64,000 nt of DNA, taken from NCBI GenBank assembly GCA_937775205.1, contig CALKBX010000005.1:395087-459086 (forward strand), given 5' to 3'. The stretch is from an uncultured Verrucomicrobiae bacterium. GTDB lineage: Bacteria; Verrucomicrobiota; Verrucomicrobiia; Limisphaerales; UBA1100. Position numbers and translations under genes: made by a program. The notes under the pieces were generated by a model. That model ran no database searches, had not been told where the DNA came from, and was given only the letters and a program-made list of their open reading frames with translations. Of the stretch, positions 45,363 to 55,307 are shown piece by piece (within the stretch, counting starts at the first letter, position 1; each line of letters starts with the position of its first letter).

Positions 45363-48300
45363 ATGAAACAGGCATTATTCAGCATTTTTCTCGGCTCCAG
45401 CGTTTTATTTAACACCCACGCCGCGCCTCTTCCCCCATTCCAAATCAAGGATGGCGACCGTGTGGCTTTCCTCGGCGACACGCTCATTGAGCGGATGCAG
45501 GAATTTAATCACCTCGAGCTGCGGCTCACCACAGCTTGGCCGAAGCGGGATATTATCTTTCGCAATATCGGTTGGTCGGGCGACACGCCACGCGGCATTT
45601 CGCGCGCGGGGCTTTCGCTTTTGCAAGCGGGGCGCGAGCCAGCGGATGAAGGCTGGAAGCAGTTGCAAAAACAAATCGAGCTGGTGAAACCGACGGCGGT
45701 TTTTCTCGGGTACGGAATGGCGAGTTCGTTTGAGTGGAGCCCGCCGAAATTTCTGGAGGAGATGCAGTCGCTCATCGAGGTCATCCGCAAAACTGCCGGG
45801 AAGGAAACGCGCATTGTCATCCTTTCGCCGTTGCGACACGAAAAACTGGGCGGCGCATTCCCGAACCCCACCAAACACAACTTTGAGCTTTTGGCATACA
45901 GCGAAACATTGAGGACAGTGGCCAAGGAAAACGGCGCGCACTTCGTCGATCTATTCGCCGAGCCCAAAGCCAAGCGCCCTCGCCTCACGCAAAACGGCAT
46001 TCACGCGCACGACGACGGCTATCGCCACATCGCCGCTGATATTTGCCGCCAACTCAAAGTGCCAACGCACCCGCGTTTGGCCACCCCGCAAGCCGCCGTG
46101 TTGCGCGAAATCATCCGCCGGAAGAACAAGCTCTTCTTCGACCGCTCGCGGCCGCAGAATATGGCTTACATTTTTGGCTTCCGCAAACGCGAGCAGGGGA
46201 ACAACGCAGTTGAGATTCCCAAGTTCGACCCACTCATCGCCGCTGAGGAAAAGAAAATCGCCGCGCGGCGCGACTTGCCGCCGTTGGAAAAGCAACCGCC
46301 CAAAAAGGCCGCCGCCGCGCCAGCACCCTTCACGCCGCAGAAGCTTCCCGAATTCGAAACGATGGAGGGCATTGAAATCAATCTCTTCGCCGAAAATCCC
46401 TCCCTCGCCAAGCCCATCCAAATGAACTTCGATCCCCAAGGCCGTTTGTGGGTCGCCACTTCATCGGTCTATCCCCAAGTGAAACCCGGCCAAGTCGCCG
46501 ATGACAAAATCATCGTGCTCGAAGACACCACCGGCGATGGCCGCGCCGACAAGACCACGGTCTTCGCCGATGGCCTCTTCATCCCCACCGGCATCGAGCC
46601 CGGCGACGGCGGCGCGTATGTCGCCCAAAGCACGCAGCTCCTCCACCTCGCCGACACCAACGGCGATGGACGCGCCGACCAAAAGCGCATCATCCTTTCC
46701 GGCTTCGGCACCGAGGACACCCATCACACGCTGCACACCCTCCGCTGGGGCCACGACGGCCGCTTGTATTTTAATCAATCCATTTACATTCGCAGCCACG
46801 TCGAAACCCCGCACGGCGTCGTGCGCCTTAAGAGCGGCGGCATTTGGCATCTTCGCCCAGACACCCTCCGCCTCGGCATCGCCTATCGCGGCTGGTGCAA
46901 TCCGTGGGGCCACCACTTCGACGAATTCGGCAACGCCTTCGTCACCGATGGCGCGGGCTTCCAAGGCATCAGCTACGCCATCCCCGGCGCGATGTATTTC
47001 ACCTACGCCGGCGCGCGCCGCATCATGGACAGCATCAGCCCCGGCAACTATCCCAAGTTCGCTGGCCTTGAAATTTTGAACAGCCCGCACTTCCCCAAGA
47101 GCTTTCGCGGCGCGGCCATCACCTGTGACTACCGCGCGCACCGCATCGTGCGTTTCACCCTCAGCGAAAACGGCGCCGGCTTTGCCGCCAAGCACGAGGG
47201 CGATTTCATCCGCAGCAGCGCCACCAGCTTCCGCCCCATCGACGTCAAGCAAGGCCCCGACGGCGCGCTGTACATTGCCGACTGGTCCAACCCCATCATC
47301 CAACACGGCGAAGTCGACTTCCGCGACCCCCGCCGCGACAAAGTCCACGGTCGAATCTGGCGCGTTACTTTCAAAGGCCGCAAACTTTTGAAGTCGCGTA
47401 ATTTCACCCGTTTGAAAAACACTGAACTTTTCGACGCGCTTCTCGTCAACAATGCCTTTGACCAATCTAAGGCCCGCCGCGTTTTGCACGAACGCGGTCG
47501 CGACATTTTGCCGGACCTCAAACAGTGGCTTACCCGTCACAGCGAAAATGAAGTCGCCCAGCTCGAAACCTTGTGGCTGCACGAAGCGGTGGGTGAGGTA
47601 AACGCGTCACTGCTGATGTTTGCCCTCGAGGCCAATGACGCGCGTGTGCGCGCTGCGGCCATGCGTGTGCTCGCGCACTGGCACGATCGGCTGACCACCA
47701 CGCAACTTCACGCTGCCGCCGGCATTCGCGACAAGCATCCGCGCGTGCGCCTCGAGGCCATGCGAGTTTATGCGGAGATGAAAAATTCCACCGTTGCGCA
47801 TCAGTATGCAAAATACGCGTTGGAGGCGTTGGATCAACCGGTTGATAAATTTATCGATTATGGACTCTGGCTTACCATGAATGATCTTGCAGAGCCGTTC
47901 GTGCGCGGCATGCAAAATGGAGCCCTTAATTTTAAGGACAAGACCAGTCATGCCGAATTTGCTCTGCGCTCACTTAAGCCCAGCCAAGGTGCCGCGCTCA
48001 TCAGTAAGCTCGTGCATCAGCGCAAACTTCCCGCTGATGGCAAGGGCCCGCTCATCGAACTCGTCGGTGCCGCTGGTGGGCCGGGCGAGCTTGCTATTCT
48101 TTACAAGCAACTTCGTGAAGGGGGCTTTGAACCCGCCGTTTACCCTCGTGTGTTGTCCTCACTAGCACGTGCCGCTTATTTGCGGAACGTGCGTCCGGTC
48201 GGCGATTTAGCTGGGGTGGGTGACTATCTGAAAATCAACGATGATGCCACCCGCAACTTCGCCGTTCAACTCGCCGGCGCTTGGAAACGCGCCGAATTGG

Positions 48301-49663
48301 TCAAGCCACTCCTCGGCATCGCCGCCGAAGGTAGCGGTGTAGCCTTTGATAGCCTTGTACAGATCCGTGGTTCCCAAGCTCTGCAAGGCCTCAAGAAACT
48401 GGCCGGTGCCGACAAACCCATCGCCACACGCCAAGCTGCTGCGCGCGCATTGGGCGTGATAAATCTCAAGAGTTCGCTGGCAGAAATCTTTGCTGTGCTC
48501 AAGGCCACGGAAGACGCGAATGCTGCGCTGGAGCTTTGGCGTGGATTACTTGGCGGCCGCGGTGCGGGCAAATTGCTTGCCGGTGGCGTGGCCGGTGCAG
48601 GATTGCCCAAACCGATCGTGACGGTGGGTATCCGCGCCGCGCGCGAAGGGGGGCGCGATGAAAAAGCACTTGTGGCTGCGCTCGCGCTTTCGCAGAATAT
48701 TTCACTGCTCACAAAGCAAATGACCGCTGCCGAACTCAAAACGCTGGCGGCGCGGGCGATGAAGGAGGGCGATCCGTTTGCGGGCGAGCGTGTGTATCGC
48801 CGGCCGGAGCTGGCCTGCACGGTGTGCCATGCCATCGGCGGGGCGGGGGGGAAGTGGGGCCCGACTTCACTTCCATCGGCACCAGCGCGCAGCCGGATTA
48901 TTTGATTGAATCTATTTTATACCCAAATCGAAAAATCAAAGAGGGCTATCATTCCGTGGTGGTGGAGACGAAGGACAACCGTTCACTGGTTGGCGTGCAG
49001 GTCAGCGAAAGCGGCACGGAACTGGTGCTGCGCGATGCGGCTGACAAACTGGTGTCCATCCCGCGAAATCAAGTGAAGCGAAAAATGAACGGCCAATCGC
49101 TCATGCCTCCCGCGCTTATTTTGAGTCTCACTGAAAAGGAACAGCTCGATCTCTATTGTTTCCTCTCCGAGCTGGGCAAGGCTGGCCCCTTCGACGCCAC
49201 AAAAACTGGCGTGGCCCGTACGTGGCGTTTGCTGCCGGGCACACATCGCGTGGAGCAGTACGGAATTCACAAAATTGTGGAGGCGGATTTTGAAAAGAAA
49301 TGGTCCAACCACGTCCTCGGCGCGGGCAATGGCGCGGGTTGGAAAATTTTACCCGCGCGTGTGAATGGTGATTTGCCCGCCACCGACATCGCGCAAACCG
49401 CCAGCGTGGGCCGCAACGTCGCCCTCGTCCATATCTTCGCCGGCACAAAGTTTGAAATACAAAAAACCGCCAACGCAGTTTTTTCGTTGTCCAAAGGCAC
49501 GAAGGCTGAGGCGTGGCTGGACGGCAAATCTCTGGGAAATGCGAATCGATTCACCCTCAAAGTCGCCGCCGGCAAACACCGCATCGTATTCCGCCTCGAC
49601 GCCAAGGCTTTGCCGAAAGTGCTGAAACTGGAATCAAAGGACGTGGTGTTTTTGAACGACTAA
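45363..49663 (+). CDS. Giant secreted SGNH-hydrolase / PVC propeller / HEAT / cytochrome c protein, split by a frameshift
   Basis: A signal peptide (MKQALFSIFLGSSVLFNTHA) precedes an SGNH-hydrolase-like domain (VAFLGDTLIERMQ; GIHAHDDGYRHIA). Next come a PVC-type membrane-bound dehydrogenase propeller (ETMEGIEINLFAENPSLAKP, HGVVRLKSGGIWHLRPD), HEAT-like helices, and a haem c site CTVCH at residues 1152-1156. The open frame ends at 48905 after reading GKWGPTSLPSAPARSRII. The -1 frame from about 48850 continues VGPDFTSIGTSAQPDYLIES, the expected cytochrome c continuation, through to 49663. The break is at a seven-G run (48845-48851), so one base is probably missing. The whole would be about 1433 residues, likely periplasmic and redox-active; the substrate is unknown. 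Confidence 0.85.
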
Positions 49664-50770
49664 AGTTCGACCACCGCTTTTTCCGCGTGTGACTTGAGGG
49701 CGGCTTGCCAGAGTTCGTGGCTTTGGACGGCTTCTTCGGGTGTGGCGCAGCCAAAGCGGGCGGCCAGTTCTCCCGGCACGTTCGGCGGCGTAGGCGGCCC
49801 ACATTTGGAGGTTGAGGTCGGGGAAGCCGGCTTCGAAGATTCCGCCGGTGATGACGGGGAAAGCCATCGCGTGGCCAAGGTCGATGCGGGTCCAACCGTC
49901 CTTTTCTTTTTCGTAAATGAAAATCGTGTTGGCGTCGCGGGTGTTGTAGCGCACGCCGCCTTCGGTCCCGATGGCCTCGAAGTGCCACGAGTTGGTTTGG
50001 CCGGGGGCGAGGCGTTTTTGCTGGAGGCGCATCGGGACGGTTTGGCCGTCGATTTCCACATCGCAGTTGAGGGTGGCGTTGTCCCACGTGTCGCATTCGG
50101 CGGTGCCGCCTTGGCCGTCGGGGCGTTGGGCGAAGCCTTTTTGTAGTTGCGCGAAGACGCGCTGCGGTTTCCAGCCGAGGCGGAAGGGGATGTGGACGGT
50201 GTGCATGCCGAGGTCGCCCATCACGCCGATTTCGCCGCAGGTTTTGGAGTGGCGTTTCCAGTTGGCGGGCTTGGCGGGGTCGAGGTCGCTGCTGTGCAAA
50301 AACCCGGAATGGATTTCCAGCACGCGACCGAGCGCGCCGGATTGCACGTAATCAATGGCGCGCTGCGCGCCGGGGGCGAAGGGGAATTCCGAGCTGCAGC
50401 GCACGAAGTGGCCGGAAGCATTTGCGGCATCGCGGATGCGGCGGGCGGCGGCGAGGTCGATGCCGAAGGGTTTTTCCGCCAGCAAATCTTTGCCGGCGGC
50501 GAGCACGTCGCAGTAAAGTTTCTCGTGCAGATGATGCGGCACGGCGACGTAAACGACATCGACATTTTCGCTGGCGAGCAGTTCGGCGTGGTCCTTGGTG
50601 CGGAGCTGCACGGTGGGCACTTGGCCGAACCACTCGAGCAAATCCTCGCGCAGATCGCACACGGCGGTGAGTTCCGCGCGCACGGGAAAATCCTGCAGCG
50701 CAAACCACCGCCCGAAACAGGACGCTGCCTCGCGTCCCATCAATCCGCCACCAATAATGCCAACTCGCAT
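49660..50770 (-). CDS. Gfo/Idh/MocA-family oxidoreductase, frameshifted near its C-terminus
   Basis: The NAD(P)-binding start MRVGIIGGGLMGREAASCFG and the family motif LLAEKPFGIDLAAARRI (EKP Lys) are clear, as is MGDLGMHTVHIPFRLG in the catalytic region. Such enzymes oxidise or reduce sugars; the substrate is unknown. The open frame continues to 49634 with a Pro/Arg-rich end. The frame shifted at about 49772-49774 (a three-C run on the plus strand) instead gives GELAARFGCATPEEAVQSHE and stops at 49660-49662, sharing bases tail to tail with the plus-strand cytochrome gene. I take that as the original end. Confidence 0.83.
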
Positions 50771-50819
50771 GGGCGGAATTTACGAATTTGACGATATGAG
50801 CGGTTAGGCGATTGAAATC

Positions 50820-51045
50820 TCATTTGCCAATCGGCTTCAGCGCGGCGGTGGCGACGTGGGCGGTGATGCCGGTTTCGCTTTGGACGACGGAGTAGCTGCC
50901 GGCCTTGCGCACCAGCTTCACGCGCGTGCCGGGCTTGAATTTGCCTTCCGGCGGGCGCGCCTGTTGCGGGCCGCCGAGGTAATAATGCACGCCGCCGAGG
51001 CCGGCGATGGTGTGGGTAAAGGGGCCGTTGGATTTTGCGCCATTA
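50820..51045 (-). pseudogene. SH3-like domain remnant
   Basis: An open stretch encodes GPFTHTIAGLGGVHYYLGG, then KFKPGTRVKLVRKAGSYSVV and SETGITAHVATAALKPIGK, a small beta-rich segment resembling bacterial SH3-type domains. No start codon with a ribosome-binding site precedes it in its frame; the only internal candidate is a GTG. It adjoins the broken DUF1579 gene and may be its displaced neighbour or a fused domain. The call is tentative. Confidence 0.4.
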
Positions 51046-51607
51046 TTATTTTCCGATCGCGCCGTTTGTAAACGGCCTCCATCATCAAGACTTTGCGTTT
51101 GCCGGAGGTGTCGTACATATGAAAATCTTTGTGTTGGCGTCCTTGATTTCCGTGACTTGCAGGTAGTAATCATTCGCTTTTTCATGGGGTCATAGGCTTT
51201 GCCGATCATCGTGTTGAGGTGGCCGTTCTTTTCGCATTGACCCTCGGAGATGAGCATCACGCTCGCAACGGAATCGGTCCAGACGCCGGTGTAGTGTTTT
51301 TTGTGTGCCTCATAGCCGAGCACGCCGTGGCCGTTGAATTTCATGCCAGCACAGTGCCAGTGAAATTGCTGATGAGCCAAAAGCCGCCGGGTTGCATTCT
51401 GGCAATCTCAACGCCGGTGCCATCCATCACTTGGCCGGGGGCGTGGTGCATTTTCAATTTAACATCCCACGTACCGGCCATCATTTTCAAATGCTGGTGA
51501 TGTTCGCCTGGCTTTTCCATTTCCGGCGGTGCGTCCTGAGCAGGAAAAAACGGCGCGAACAGCAGGGCCGCGCACGCGTGGAGTGTTTTTAATGTGAGTG
51601 TTGACAT
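51046..51607 (-). pseudogene. DUF1579-type secreted protein, multiply frameshifted
   Basis: The ATG at 51607 opens a signal peptide and MEKPGEHHQHLKMMAGTWDV, the DUF1579 start, but stops after NFTGTVLA. The next segment, MKFNGHGVLGYEAHKKHYTG through MIGKAYDPMKK, is in another frame. ANDYYLQVTEIKDANTKIF is in a third, and MYDTSGKRKVLMMEAVYKRR is in a fourth position. Each step fits one missing base, near 51345-51350, in a five-T run at 51178-51182, and near 51117-51125. Joined together, the pieces make a normal DUF1579 protein. The gene is either decayed or badly affected by sequencing error. Confidence 0.75.
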
Positions 51608-51652
51608 GTGGCAACGCTATCGCAATAGCCCGCGCGCAAGCATTGCGCGGCG

Positions 51653-52024
51653 TTATTGCGGCAGGAAGCGAATGGAAAGTGGGTACACCGCCAGCTCGCC
51701 TTTGGTGGCTTGGTAGGTGGCGCGCAGGATGAGGATGAGGTTCAGATACGTCCAAGCGCGCAGGCCGATGTGGCCCAGCGTCGTCACAGGGCCGAGGGGG
51801 ATTTGCGTGAGGATGAACAGCGCCACGAAATAAACCGTCATCGAGATTTGAAAATTCAGCGCCGCGCGGCCGTGGCGATCCACGCTTCGCGAAGCTCCCT
51901 TGCGGATGAACCACACGATCAACGGCCCGATGACGTTCGCCAACGGGATGCCCACCACCAGCACCAACGGCGACAGGTGGCACAGCACCTCTCCCGTTCG
52001 CCCTTGCTGTTCGGTTTGTTCCAC
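51653..52024 (-). CDS. DUF4870 membrane protein
   Basis: From a GTG at 52024 this is a 123-residue protein with the DUF4870 pattern: LCHLSPLVLVVGIPLANVIG, then PLIVWFIRKG, DRHGRAALNFQISMTVYFV and a third hydrophobic stretch WTYLNLILILRATYQATKGE. It probably has three or four membrane helices. The frame is open further upstream to 52081, but the shorter form matches the family start. The function of DUF4870 is unknown. Confidence 0.85.
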   Translation of the reverse strand: MEQTEQQGRTGEVLCHLSPLVLVVGIPLANVIGPLIVWFIRKGASRSVDRHGRAALNFQISMTVYFVALFILTQIPLGPVTTLGHIGLRAWTYLNLILILRATYQATKGELAVYPLSIRFLPQ

Positions 52025-52087
52025 CGCGCAGATGTAGCCGCGCGCGGTGCCGAAGGCAAGCGCAACCCTGCCGGTGGGCAACGAGCA

Positions 52088-52115
52088 TTGACTTTTCCGC
52101 TAAAAAGCGTATTAG
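52088..52115 (+). promoter_or_regulatory. Candidate sigma70-type promoter for the small membrane protein gene
   Basis: TTGACT (52088-52093) and TATTAG (52110-52115) are separated by 16 bases. An excellent ribosome-binding site AAGGAGG follows at 52123-52129, six bases before the ATG at 52136. The short leader implies a start close to 52122. Confidence 0.5.
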
Positions 52116-52135
52116 AAACTGCAAGGAGGGTTGAT

Positions 52136-52435
52136 ATGAATCATATTAGCAAATACCTAGTGGTGGGGTTGGCGGCAATATTTCTGCTGACGGAAAAAGC
52201 AAATGCAAATCCGGCGGGTTCCGGCAAGTCCGTGCCCGCGATTGTGGCCGACGTGGTGATCTGCCGGCCATTGGGCCTGTGCGCGTTGGTGGCGGGCAGC
52301 GCGTTTTACGTGGTGTCGCTGCCGTTCACCATTCCCGCAGGCGGGCAGGAGGAAGCCAAGCGCAACCTCGTGATGTACCCGTACCATTACACCTTCACCC
52401 GGCAGTTGGGTGAGTTTCAAGATGAAGATTTGTAA
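52136..52435 (+). CDS. Small exported or membrane protein, unknown function
   Basis: This 99-residue protein begins with a signal-like segment (YLVVGLAAIFLLTEKANA) followed by a second hydrophobic stretch (GLCALVAGSAFYVVSLPFTI) and a polar end. I do not recognise the family. The consensus Shine-Dalgarno site (AAGGAGG, six-base spacing) makes it one of the best-primed starts in the window. Its last 14 bases overlap the methyltransferase gene, so the two are probably coupled. Confidence 0.75.
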   Translation: MNHISKYLVVGLAAIFLLTEKANANPAGSGKSVPAIVADVVICRPLGLCALVAGSAFYVVSLPFTIPAGGQEEAKRNLVMYPYHYTFTRQLGEFQDEDL

Positions 52436-53183
52436 ACTATTAATACTAACCACCGGCCTCGCCGGAATGGCCGTGGCGCAGAATGATCCTCCTGCGCCCG
52501 CGCCATTTGGACCGGTCACATTGCCCGGCACAGACGCCCTGTATCAACAGCTGCTCAAACCCAATGTCGAAGGCATCGGCAAATTTTATTTGGGCCGGCA
52601 AATTTCCCACGTGATGGGGCACCAAGCCGCGCGTTGGCTCGAGCGCCCCGAACGCGAACGCGAGGAACACACCGCTGAAATGATCCGCTGCCTCAAGCTG
52701 CAGCCCGGCGATCAAGTGGCCGATATCGGCGTGGGCACCGGCTACATCGCCCGCCATATGGCCAAAGTCATCGGCGAAAAAGGAGCCGTGCACGGCGTGG
52801 ACATCCAGCCCGAAATGCTCGCCCTCCTTGCCAAGAAAATGAAAGACGCCGGCATCACAAACGTGAAAGGCGTGCTCGGTACCATCAGCGATCCCAAGCT
52901 GCCGCCTAATTCGATGGATCTCGTCATCATGGTCGATGTCTACCACGAATTTTCCCACCCCTACGAAATGATGGCCGGCATCGTCAAGGGCCTCAAAGTG
53001 GGCGGCCGCATCGCCTTCGTCGAATACCGCGGCGAAGATCCCAAAGTCCCCATCAAACGCCTTCATAAAATGACCGAAGCCCAAGTCAAAAAAGAAGCCG
53101 CTCTCTTCCCGCTCAAGCACGTCGAGACCTATAAAAAACTCCCGTGGCAACACGTGGTGTTTTTTGAAAAGGTGAGACACTGA
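52422..53183 (+). CDS. Predicted secreted SAM-dependent methyltransferase
   Basis: This 253-residue protein has a class I Rossmann methyltransferase core: GDQVADIGVGTGYIARHMAK is motif I, followed by GAVHGVDIQPEMLALLAKKM (motif II with the acidic residue), MDLVIMVDVYHEFSHPYEMM (motif IV) and GGRIAFVEYRGEDP. It starts with MKICKLLILTTGLAGMAVAQ, a good signal peptide, so it should act outside the cytoplasm, which is odd because SAM is cytoplasmic. An uncleaved form or a later cytoplasmic start is possible. The ATG at 52422 overlaps the previous gene by 14 bases. Confidence 0.85.
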   Translation: MKICKLLILTTGLAGMAVAQNDPPAPAPFGPVTLPGTDALYQQLLKPNVEGIGKFYLGRQISHVMGHQAARWLERPEREREEHTAEMIRCLKLQPGDQVADIGVGTGYIARHMAKVIGEKGAVHGVDIQPEMLALLAKKMKDAGITNVKGVLGTISDPKLPPNSMDLVIMVDVYHEFSHPYEMMAGIVKGLKVGGRIAFVEYRGEDPKVPIKRLHKMTEAQVKKEAALFPLKHVETYKKLPWQHVVFFEKVRH

Positions 53184-53193
53184 TTTCACAGAT

Positions 53194-53231
53194 TTTCACG
53201 GATTCAAAACCATCGGTGTAAATCCGTGAAA
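53194..53231. repeat. Inverted repeat downstream of the methyltransferase gene
   Basis: TTTCACGGATT (53194-53204) pairs perfectly with AATCCGTGAAA (53221-53231) around a 16-base loop. The arms are echoed by a partial direct repeat (AATCCGTG at 53221 and again ATCCGTG at 53231). It lies 11 bases after the methyltransferase stop and 14 before the next ATG. No T-tract follows. It may protect the mRNA 3' end. Confidence 0.5.
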
Positions 53232-53245
53232 TCCGTGTCAAAAAA

Positions 53246-53575
53246 ATGACCCCCGAACGCCAAGCTCATTTCCGCGAACGCCTGCTCGCGTTGGAAAAAG
53301 AAATCCAAGTTGACCTCGTCGCCAGCAAGGATGCCTCCGGCGTGGTGGAGCTCGACACCGCCATCGGCCGCCTCTCGCGGATGGACGCGATGCAAAACCA
53401 GCAAATGGCCCTCGAACTGCGCCGCCGTCAGGAACAACAACTCCAACGCATCACCAACGCCCTCAAGCGCATCACCCAAAACCGCTACGGCTTCTGCGGT
53501 CGCTGCAAACAACCCATTGCCGAGGAACGCCTCGAAATTTCCCCCGATGCGGTGATGTGTGTGCGCTGCGCCTAG
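53246..53575 (+). CDS. DksA/TraR-type C4 zinc-finger protein
   Basis: This 109-residue protein has a helical N-terminal half with VELDTAIGRLSRMDAMQNQQ and a C-terminal C4 zinc finger, CGRC (CxxC) and CVRC (CxxC) 17 residues apart, with YGFCGRCKQPIAEERLEI. Small DksA/TraR proteins modulate RNA polymerase through the secondary channel; whether this one does is unknown. A degraded partial copy lies 1.6 kb downstream. The start ATG follows an A-rich stretch and an inverted repeat. Confidence 0.88.
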   Translation: MTPERQAHFRERLLALEKEIQVDLVASKDASGVVELDTAIGRLSRMDAMQNQQMALELRRRQEQQLQRITNALKRITQNRYGFCGRCKQPIAEERLEISPDAVMCVRCA

Positions 53576-53631
53576 ATTTATACAAAGGGGATTGTAGTGC
53601 AGTTTTGGAATTGCGTGGTTAAGATTCAGGC

Positions 53632-55155
53632 GTGCAACGCAAAACTCTGTTTTCTCTGGGCCTATTGTTGCTCGCAAGTGCGGCACTGTGCGCGGATGGA
53701 TGGAACCAATTCCGCGGGCCCGACGGCTCCGGCATCGCACCGGACAGTCGCCCTCCCATCAAGATTGATGCCGCCAAGCCCACGTGGAAAATCGCCCTTC
53801 CGCCAGGCCATTCCGCGCCGGTGCTTTCGGCCCGGCGGATCTTCATCACCGGTCTGGAGCAGGGCCGTCTGGTCACGTTGGCATTTGACAAGGCCACCGG
53901 CAAACCCGCATGGCGGCGTGCAGCTCCCATGGCGGTCATCGAGCGTGTGCACACGGCCAACAGTCCCGCTGCGCCATCGGCCTTGGTGGACAAGGATCGG
54001 GTGTTTGTCTGGTTCGGCTCATTCGGGCTGTTGTGCTATGACCACGATGGCAGGGAGTTGTGGCGCAAACCCATCCCCACGCCTCGCACGCTTTACGGCA
54101 CCTCCACCTCGCCCATCGCGCACCGGGACAAATTGATTCTCGTGCTGGACAACGACGCCAACCTGCCGCGCAGCCGGTTGAGCCAGTCGAAGATCATCGC
54201 GCTGCACAAGGCCACGGGCAAGCTCGCGTGGGAAACCCCGCGGCCGTTTCATCGCAGCGGCTGGTCCACGCCCACGGTTTGGCGCCACGGGGATACGGAG
54301 GAACTGGTGGTGTTGGGCAACGGCCGTTTGTGCGGGTACGATTTGTCAACCGGACAGGAGCGATGGTTTGTGAAGGGATTTTCGCGCGAGACTATTTCCT
54401 CACCGGTGACGGGCAATGGCATGGTGTTTGCCTCCGCCTCAAAACGCGGCGGTGGCGGCAATGCGAAGGTGGACCCGGAGCCGTTCTGGAAATCGGTGAT
54501 TCACTTCGACCAGAACCGCGACGGCAAACTGCAGCGCAAGGAAATGACCGGCCACTTCACGTTTCCCTTCCGGCCCGAGCTGCCGTACGGGCATCCCGGC
54601 TACGGCATGCCGCTGCCGGCGGACAAGCAGCAGCGCGCCCGCCGGCTCGACGGCATTTTTGGCTGGATGGACAAGAACCGCGACGGCGCTTGGACGCGCG
54701 AGGAATTCAACGCCAACTTTTCTCACGGCAGCGGCAAGCCCCTGCTCGTCGCCATTCGCCCCGGCGGCCGGGGCGACATCACTTCGAGCCACGTGAAATG
54801 GGAACTCAACCGCGGCATCCCGGAAATCCCCTCGCCGGCGTTTTATCAAAACCACATTTACATGGTGCGCAGCGGCGGCCTTCTCTCAGCGGTGGATGCG
54901 CGCAACGGCAAGGTGCTCTACAGCGAACGCCTCGGTGGCCCCGGCCAATACAGCGCCTCACCGGTGATCGCCAACGGTCGATTGTATCTTGCCTCCGAGC
55001 CGGGGCAGATAACGGTCGTGAAAACAGGCGGCAAGTTTGAGATCCTCCACCAACACAAGCTCGGTGAACCCATCCACGTGACGCCCGCGCTGGATAAAAA
55101 CACAATTTACATCCGCAGCGCCCGGCATCTATGGGCGTTTCGGAACAAGAATTAA
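53632..55155 (+). CDS. Secreted PQQ-type beta-propeller with two embedded EF-hands
   Basis: The 507-residue protein starts at a GTG with signal peptide MQRKTLFSLGLLLLASAALC and the family entry GWNQFRGPDGSG. Propeller blades such as FDKATGKPAWRRA, HKATGKLAWETP and DARNGKVLYSERL surround an insertion at about residues 280-365 with two canonical EF-hand loops, DQNRDGKLQRKEM (293-305) and DKNRDGAWTREEF (347-359). Each loop has Asp at positions 1, 3 and 5, Gly at 6 and Glu at 12, so calcium binding is likely. It is flanked by the intact DksA-like gene upstream and its pseudogene copy downstream. Confidence 0.87.
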   Translation: MQRKTLFSLGLLLLASAALCADGWNQFRGPDGSGIAPDSRPPIKIDAAKPTWKIALPPGHSAPVLSARRIFITGLEQGRLVTLAFDKATGKPAWRRAAPMAVIERVHTANSPAAPSALVDKDRVFVWFGSFGLLCYDHDGRELWRKPIPTPRTLYGTSTSPIAHRDKLILVLDNDANLPRSRLSQSKIIALHKATGKLAWETPRPFHRSGWSTPTVWRHGDTEELVVLGNGRLCGYDLSTGQERWFVKGFSRETISSPVTGNGMVFASASKRGGGGNAKVDPEPFWKSVIHFDQNRDGKLQRKEMTGHFTFPFRPELPYGHPGYGMPLPADKQQRARRLDGIFGWMDKNRDGAWTREEFNANFSHGSGKPLLVAIRPGGRGDITSSHVKWELNRGIPEIPSPAFYQNHIYMVRSGGLLSAVDARNGKVLYSERLGGPGQYSASPVIANGRLYLASEPGQITVVKTGGKFEILHQHKLGEPIHVTPALDKNTIYIRSARHLWAFRNKN

Positions 55156-55304
55156 ATCCGGCCGCCTCTCGCGGATGGACGCCACAGCAAAACCAGCAAA
55201 TGGCTCTCAAGCTGCGCCGCCGTCAGGAATAGCAACTCCAACCCATCGCCGAAGACCGCCTCGAGATTTCACCCGATGTGGTGATGTGCGTGAAGTGCGC
55301 GTGA
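55156..55304 (+). pseudogene. Truncated copy of the DksA/TraR zinc-finger gene
   Basis: The segment matches the intact gene at 53246-53575 almost base for base where they align: GGCCGCCTCTCGCGGATGGA, the AACCAGCAAATGG stretch, CTGCGCCGCCGTCAGGAA and GATGTG. It lacks the 5' part. It carries an in-frame TAG and has lost about 65 bases between two short CAAC sequences, removing the first CxxC of the zinc finger. It ends GTGATGTGCGTGAAGTGCGC TGA-like at 55304. It lies right after the EF-hand propeller gene. Confidence 0.85.
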
Positions 55305-55307
55305 AGT

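Noticed and set aside
48824-49663. A separate gene starting at GTG 48824
   Set aside because: Its first residues are out of frame with the haem site and lack a start context; it is the continuation of the frameshifted cytochrome gene.
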